DNA from: Microbotryomycetes sp. JL201
Taxonomy: Eukaryota > Basidiomycota > Microbotryomycetes
Assembly (NCBI GenBank): GCA_033819885.1
Contig: JAQYUZ010000032.1
Location: forward strand, 62,001-126,000
Length of the DNA: 64,000 bases
Direction: 5' to 3'
Translations under genes and position numbers: made by a program
Notes under the pieces: model-generated
Seen by the model: the letters and a program-made list of their open reading frames with translations, nothing else
Told to the model about the DNA's origin: nothing
Database searches by the model: none
Part shown: positions 57,958-64,000 of the stretch, one piece after another
Layout: every line of letters begins with the position of its first letter
Numbering within the stretch: position 1 is the stretch's first letter

Positions 57958-60318
57958 TTGAGCTCCTTCATTGCGCTGCCCACGCTGAGCGCCGACTTCT
58001 TTCAGCACTTGCGAGCTGCGGCTCAGCATGTTGATGAACCATGCGTGCTGCCTGTCCTTGACCGGTACACTGTACTCGAGCAGCAGCGCGAATTGATTGC
58101 CCGCGAACGCGCGCTCGACGATCAAGCACAAATAAGGACACGCAAAACTCTGGTTGGAGGTCCAGGCAAGCATTGGTCTGACAAGTCTCTCGACGAGCTC
58201 GTGCCCGTTACACTGTCTGAGCTCCGGTGCGACGAAGTCGGCAAAGGCAAGTCACCTGAATAGGGCACAAACGGCTTGTTGACGATACAGTCTCACAGGC
58301 AAAGTACTTTTATGTCGTGTCATTTCGAAATGTGTCAGAACGGCTGCAGTGCAATTCATCATCGAGAGCGCAGACGGACGAGTTGCGCCCGTCCATCTGC
58401 ATCGGTGGCGCATTGCACATAACGTCGATCTCAACGACGAATTCATGATTGACTCGATGTACGCCGTCAAAGAGCCTTCCGTTCGGTCTCTCGGTGACGG
58501 GTTCTGTATACGGATCGACTCGCCTTCAGACTTGTCTGCAATTTCGCTTTCGTCTCCTTTGCTCTCGAATATGGTATTCAAGCCGATGCGCTTGCCCATC
58601 GAGCACAAAAGCTCGACCCAATATAAGGACGATGGTAACAAATTTGTCGCTGCCCTTCGTTTCGCTGCTGCACGTCACAACTACACCCTAGGCATTGACG
58701 CGGCTGCAAGAGACGATCCTGCCTTGCCTGTCTTGCTTGTCAACCGAGCACTCTGTCATCTTCAACTGGGGCATCCTGGAAGGGCTGTCAGCGATTGCAA
58801 AATCGCGATCGCGCTAGATTTGCCGACTAGTCTCCGTGTCAAGTGTCTTTGGCGTCAGGCTCTCGGCGCATATCACATGGAGCAATATGATGACGCCGAA
58901 CGCTTGCTTGTCGAAGCGGCTAGTATCGAGCATCCGGTTTCTCCGTCCATCACGAATTTGCAACGAAAAGTCCAGGCGTGCATGGCACAGCAACGTGGTG
59001 GCACGTTCGATTGGCCAGCCTTGTGGCAGTCTGCTCAAAGGGGCGGTGACGGTCTTAGAGACATTTCAGAATACGTGGACTCCAGCGTTACGGTTCAGCA
59101 AGTCTCCGGAAAAGGAAGAGGTCTCGTCGCTGCCAACGCCATCAAGCGGGGAAATTTATTGCTCGTACAAAAACCATTGGCCCTCGGAACTCGGCAGGCA
59201 GATCGCAAAAATCTGATCGTGGGAGCAAACTTGAACACCGAATCGGTTGACGGCTACCCAAGCATCGATGCAATCTCGCAAGTCGCTTACCGCTGGGCGG
59301 ACGTCGACGTCGAGTTCAAAAAGAAAATTCTCGCATTAGCCAGTGAAAGAATACCGCCAGCAATGTATGCAGACGATGAAAAGTTGCCTACTGGCCTCGA
59401 CATGACTCGACTCGAAAGCGTCTTTGTACGAAACTCTTTTCACGTCGAATCTCTCGTCCGTCGGCCCGAATTTGATGGGGATGGCATCCATGCTTCAGTC
59501 GCGTTGTACTCGACAGCTTCTATGATGAACCATTCATGTGTCGGCAATGTCACGTATTCCTTCCTGCTCGGCTTGATGTTTGTCCGGGCCAGACGCGACA
59601 TTGACGTTGGAGAAGAATTGGTCGATTCGTATGTCCAGGCAGGAGCGAGTTTGGAAGAGCGCGAACAAGTCTTGTCCAAGCATGACTTTGCATGTCAGTG
59701 TCGATTGTGTCAGTGGGACAGACGACAATCTGCTGCAGATCGTCGAGCGCAACAAGACGCTCAGAATCGGATAGATGACATGTTGGACAGGGCATCGCAG
59801 CCCGGTCTGGATCAGCAGACTCTTTTTGTCCTCTTTGAAGAATCGGTATCCTTGCTGGGCGATATGGAGAGCTCGATTGTAGCGGACAGGCCCAAGACTT
59901 TGCGGCCCAGCCTCTACAGTGCTTTCAGGCTCTGCAGCAATCTTGCGCTCAAACTTGGCGATTTCAAATCCGTCATCAAGATGGAAATGGCTGCGCTCGA
60001 ATCGATCGGCTGCGTCGTCAACATCGAAGATCCTTGCAAGCCGCGAATGCTTCATCCGCCATTCTGTAAAGACGTCGACGCCGTCCATTCTTGTCTACTT
60101 ATAGCGAGCGTCAAGCGAGATCAGAACGAGACGGACACCTCGAAGTGAGTTTGGAGGGCGGACAACGAGGGCAGTAGTAATTCTGACTGCATCATTTCTT
60201 CAGACAATGGATCGAGCTCGCCAGGGATATTGAAAGAGGCCAAGCGGGACAAGAATTGTTTGAATCACGATATGCTGAGTTTGCGAGGTCGTATGGACTC
60301 GATCTCGCGCAGTCGTAG
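57958..60318 (+). CDS. TPR-SET domain protein (SMYD/SET5-like)
   Basis: Putative protein lysine methyltransferase with tetratricopeptide repeats. The N-terminal exon starts with TTG in frame (ssFIALPTLSADFFQHL) because no ATG is open, so a start codon in an upstream exon is suspected and the first base is approximate. Later: KDDGNKFVAALRFAAARHN and ALCHLQLGHPGRAVSDCKIAI (TPR), then VSGKGRGLVAANAIKRGNLLL (SET-N), ASMMNHSCVGNVTYSF with the invariant NHSCxxN knot, ARRDIDVGEELVDSY (GEEL motif) and HDFACQCRLCQW (post-SET Cys). The last exon ends YGLDLAQS. The target is unknown. Confidence 0.8.
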
Positions 60319-61143
60319 CACAGTCTGTTTCGGCTCGTGCACAAAATGCGCCGAGGAGTCTTTTCCAAAAGTCCGAGGGTTCGGAAAAGTTTACTTTGTC
60401 CCGAACCAACCGGCTTCGTGTTGATGAATATGGGCGTAGTGAGCGCACTTTTGAAGCCTTTCAAGCGTACGAATGAAGTGAGTAATCTTGCTGAGCTCTT
60501 GATCCGTTGGACTCAACCGCAAATCGTGACAGGCAACGCACCACGACACGATGGCGACATCAAGTATCATGACGTCGGCGACGGACGGATCGCGCACACT
60601 CGTCGATCCTTCCGTCACTGATACCTCGACACTGTGCGACCGGGACAATAAGCAAGAGACGAACGCCTTGGCACAAGCTTGTCGAGCCGGTGCGCGATCC
60701 GAGACAAACACGAACAAATACGAGTACGAGCATGTCAGATTTGGCGCCTCGAGCTCGAGTTATGCAGCTGCGTCTGCCATGTAGAGGTCGCGCACACCGC
60801 TCCGGCTGTAGCGCTATCCTCAGAAGTTGACAATCAAGTCTTGACGTTTTTCTGTAACTTTGTCGTGGCCGTTTCAGCTTGCGCTATTATACTGATTGCA
60901 GGAAGAAGCCAGTGCTGGTCACGTGACCCCTACACTGGTTGCATCTGAATACGCATCGTTCGACCATACTGGCTGACTCACAATTTCATGTGCGCATTGC
61001 GAGAATGTTTTGACGCTCTTATGCACGGCGGCGATGGGCGGTTTGGCCTTTTTGGGCAAGTCTTGAACGAAGCGCTGCGCGCCCGAATGCCCTCCCGCTT
61101 CAAGTCTTCCATTCGTCTCTTGCTGGCCTGGCGCCTTCAGCTC
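60319..61143. other. Intergenic, promoter of GDSL copy 2
   Basis: 825 bp between the SET gene stop and the secreted esterase start. A TCACGTGA palindrome is at 60919-60926. A minus-strand frame at 60391-60717 (beginning MFVFVSDRAPARQ in one register) looks somewhat protein-like, but it has no recognised domain and no consistent splice partner, so I do not call a gene. Confidence 0.35.
60919..60926. promoter_or_regulatory. TCACGTGA palindrome upstream of GDSL copy 2
   Basis: Same octamer as at 21-28 and 50911-50918, 218 bp before the ATG. Binding by a bHLH factor is inference. Confidence 0.25.
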
Positions 61144-62855
61144 ATGCGTGCATCTCTGGCACTGCCTCGAGCAGGCGCCATCGTCTTGTTCACAGCCCTG
61201 TGTGGCCTGCTAGCGGGAGCGCAGGCCGTTCAGAGCTCGGATGGCTCTGAGCAGTCGGCTTCCGTCATTGTCACAGACAGTCAAGCCGCACCAGAACAGT
61301 TGAAGGTGGAGGATGTTCCCCAACCAACGCCTATGAGAGCTCAGGACATTCAAACAATGTAAGCCGAGGTTGGACAACTGCTTTGCCGACTGCTTGGCTT
61401 GTCTCACTTTCGAGTCCTGCAGATTTGCTTTTGGCGACTCGTACACGTCAGTGCATTACAAAGTCAAGAACGGTTACGAGCCGCGAGGGCCGAAACAAGA
61501 CATCCGAGTCAGTTCCAGGGCGCTGAATTCTGTCCTGATGATCCTGCCCACTGACCTGAACGCATGCGACGACTGCAGACGACTTCTGGTGCAAAGAGTG
61601 AGATCAACAAGGTCGCACACCGTGCTCAGGGCTCAAACTGAAATCCTGTTGTGTATCAGACTGGATTCAATACCTGTCTGAGCATTTGCATGTCGAAGAC
61701 TCGCTTTACGACTTTGCCGTGTCTGGTTCTTCGATCGAGCCACTTGTCTTGCATGCAGGGGAGGCACCCAATCCATGCCTGATCAATCAGACGGACCTAT
61801 TCGAGCAATACTTTGTCGACAAAGACAACGTTGCTTGGGATCCTCGGACGACGTTGTTTGGTGCGTCTACCTTTTGACGTCGTTGAACGTTGTTTGAAGC
61901 TGATATCAGGATGCACATCAGTTGTGGCATCTGGCATCAACGACATTGCAAACTCGATCATGCTAGACATCAATTACGAAGCAAAGATCAACAATTTGGT
62001 CGACATTTACCGTGCACAATTGCAGAGGCTAGTCACAGGGGGCGGTGCGCATCGGTCACTCGCATAATCTCGCGACTGCTTGTGCTGACGCGCATCATGG
62101 TGCGCAGCTCGACATTTCCTTCTGATGCCGGTGCCGCCGTTTGACCGCACACCACTCGCCATGAACGGGGCGCACCACTCCAAATTCGTCGAATGGGTCC
62201 ATATGTGGAATTTTCGATTCTTCGACGTCGTGTCTACCTTTCAAACCGACAATCCAAAGCTCAATGTTCAAGTCTGGGACTGGCATTCCGTTCTAGACGA
62301 GATATTGGACAATGCCAAGAGCGCGTACGGATTCAAAGAGACGAGCACAAGCTGTTGGCCATATGCTCGTATAAATCATTACGCGCCGGCGGCAAAGGAC
62401 GACGAGTGCAGAGTTCCGGTCAGCTCCAACACCGTTTCATCTCAAGCTCCGACAAGGTCTGATGCTGACTGAACTTTCGCTACGTAGATGTCAGAGTATG
62501 TTTGGAAGGACTCGGCCCACCCAACTTGGAGGGTACACGAGTTGTTGTCTGAATCAGTCATCAAGGTTGGTCGCGGCGGGCTGTTTCTTTTTGGCCTGTG
62601 CTGGGTGCATGGAGGCTGACACTGTGATCCCCCGTTTTGCACAACTCGTAGCTGCTTTCTGAAGACTTGTCAGAGCAAGTCGTGCAGACCAAGCGAGAGC
62701 TCGGCAACTCGAACTCGTCCACGGCTTTCGAGCGACATCGCAGGCGAGGACTGAACAAGATGCACTTTGCCAAAAAGTCAACCAGTTCGAGTCGAGTCCA
62801 ATTGAACAGGAGGAGCGAGCCTCTGGTGGTGGAAGCAGGCTTTGACAGGCTGTAA
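61144..62855 (+). CDS. Secreted GDSL/SGNH esterase, copy 2
   Basis: Paralogue of the gene at 42471-43747. The ATG at 61144 gives a signal peptide (MRASLALPRAGAIVLFTALCGLLAGAQA); an ATG at 60988 would add a long leader. Block I is FAFGDSYTS. Next are EDSLYDFAVSGSSIEPLVL, VASGINDIANSI (oxyanion Asn), HFLLMPVPPFDRTP and YVWKDSAHPTWRVHELLSES (catalytic Asp and His). The frame after SVIK either stops at 62619 or, through an intron ending at CTCGTAG, continues as LLSEDLSEQVVQTKRELG to 62855; the second is chosen by analogy with copy 1. About seven introns. Confidence 0.7.
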
Positions 62856-63017
62856 ACGAGAGAATCATATGTACAGAACGTTGTCAAATCAATTGTTGTA
62901 ATTTTCTCGGATGCAACCAACATGCAACTAGAGCGGTAATCGGTTTTGGGCCTCCTGTGATCGGAGTTCGGCGTTTTGGCCGTAGGTTGGTATCCCCGCA
63001 TTTTGCTCGAGAAAGCG

Positions 63018-63912
63018 ATGGCAGCAGCAGACTCGAAGACGGCATTGCGGTTGAGGGAAGCAGAGTTGTCCGACTTGGCCGTGACGGTGAGCTGCATGGG
63101 CGGCGACGTTCGACCTTTGTTTTCACGTGACGCGATCGCACCGACGTCGACTTGCCCCACACGGAACTTGCAGGGAGAACGCGCTTGCTGACTTAGACTC
63201 GAACAGGCGGCTCTCAATGATCCAGCTCTCAACGCGAAAGGTTTCGAATCATCCAGGGCAAGTCGATACCCGACGGATAACTCGAGACGAGTTGGATTTG
63301 GCTGATTTCGCAGAAACAGGTGTTTGCCTTGATCTCACTGCTGTTGGCTAGTCCATCAGCTCCGACAAAACATTTGGTCAAGGTGATGAAGACGTGCTAT
63401 CGGTTCAACGTCAAGAACGAATCCGGCCAAGAAGTTTCGTGGTACGCAGACATGAAGGTGCGCAACCTCATCCGCGATGATAACACACCCTCGGACGGGC
63501 TACTAAATAATGACGACTCGTTCGCCGTGATTGTGCTTAGAAACGCGGCAAGGTGGCCAAGATCGGGCCGAAAGAGAGGCCACCAGTCAAGGCCGACGTG
63601 ACAATCTGGATCGACGACAAGGACCTTGTCGGGCTTGCGACAGGTAAACTGAACCCACAGAAAGCTTTTGCTGCCAAGCGCATCAAAGTTCGAGGTAATC
63701 TCGACAAGGCGTTGCAAGTCGAACGGTCAGTCGGGCTTGTCGTCAAACTTCTTCGTCTTGGCACTGACCGAAAGGTCTCCGAATTTCATAGTATACTGTC
63801 TCAGGAACGCGCGAAACTCGAGGGATTAGGAAACAGCGAGAGTGCTCCACGAAAAGTCGAAAGCGGCGGACGGTGGATCGCAATGAAGGAAAAGGTCAAG
63901 TCGAAACTGTGA
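63018..63912 (+). CDS. SCP2 sterol-carrier domain protein
   Basis: Small lipid-transfer protein of the SCP2 family, usually peroxisomal. The ATG at 63018 begins MAAADSKTALRLREAELSD. A short exon (LEQAALNDPALNAKGFESSR) joins through a GC-AG intron (63258-63319) to VFALISLLLASPSAPTKHLV. The SCP2 fold then follows: YRFNVKNESGQEVSWYADMK, KADVTIWIDDKDLVGLATGKLNPQKAFAAKRIKVRGNLDKAL, which contains the hallmark GKLNPQKAF and the final strand. A longer tail (GGRWIAMKEKVKSKL) ends at 63912; the usual SKL-type peroxisomal signal is present as the last three residues, SKL. That supports peroxisomal targeting. Ligand unknown. Confidence 0.88.
63258..63319 (+). other. GC-AG intron of the SCP2 gene
   Basis: 62-nt intron, donor CCAGG|GCAAGT, acceptor AGAAACAG. 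Both neighbouring exons keep phase 0 only with this GC donor; the nearby GT would shift the frame. Confidence 0.7.
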
Positions 63913-64000
63913 ACCATGCCGTGCGGAATTGATCCGGAGATACCGATATGGGAATATCTCCAACCCATGGCATTGTTCCGTTGCAGACCAAGTGGCCTGG

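Noticed and set aside
1-64000. Search for transposons, LTR or virus-like elements, tRNA and rRNA genes
   Set aside because: No reverse transcriptase, integrase, capsid or transposase motif, no long terminal repeat pair and no convincing tRNA A/B boxes were seen by eye; a dedicated scan could still find small RNAs.

Overview
This is a gene-dense, intron-rich fungal chromosome segment of 64 kb with 28 protein-coding genes and no recognisable tRNA, rRNA, transposon, LTR or virus-like element. Introns are short (about 50-90 nt) and numerous, so most genes are broken into many exons. A fused lycopene cyclase/phytoene synthase (crtYB), a microbial-type opsin, a casein kinase of the YCK type and tandem DUF6534-like membrane proteins point to a basidiomycete, probably a compact-genome Ustilaginomycotina- or Pucciniomycotina-like yeast. 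The species cannot be fixed from the sequence alone. Gene spans below run from start to stop codon and include introns. Splice sites were inferred by eye from frame continuity and family motifs.

Layout. 0-4.2 kb: an ABHD11/Imo32-like mitochondrial hydrolase, a UBX-domain protein and a short-chain dehydrogenase. 4.2-11.2 kb: a bZIP factor divergent from an SRS2/UvrD-like helicase. 11.3-15.7 kb: a large secretory-pathway protein joining an EOS1-like membrane domain, a GT31 domain and a GT32 domain. 16.3-24.3 kb: a VanZ-like membrane protein, TAM41, an O-fucosyltransferase-like type II membrane protein and a small mitochondrial membrane protein. 24.5-32.8 kb: RNA and ribosome biogenesis (POP1; SAS10 and FCF2 sharing a 119-bp promoter), with a Pmp3-like gene in between. 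32.9-42.4 kb: an alpha/beta hydrolase, casein kinase I, a Ppn2-like phosphatase and a DUF2828/VWA protein.

42.5-62.9 kb is the most distinctive part. Two GDSL esterase paralogues in opposite orientation bracket a block of two tandem DUF6534-like membrane proteins, a four-gene carotenoid/retinal cluster and a TPR-SET protein. The cluster is crtI phytoene desaturase, opsin, crtYB and a carotenoid cleavage dioxygenase. Together these four genes can plausibly make beta-carotene from geranylgeranyl diphosphate, cleave it to retinal and supply the opsin apoprotein, that is, a self-contained light-driven ion-pump or sensor module. The window ends with an SCP2 sterol-carrier protein (63.0-63.9 kb).

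The strongest novelty candidates are the EOS1-GT31-GT32 fusion, the compact retinal/opsin cluster with its neighbouring membrane-protein pair, and repeated use of GC-AG introns supported by frame continuity.
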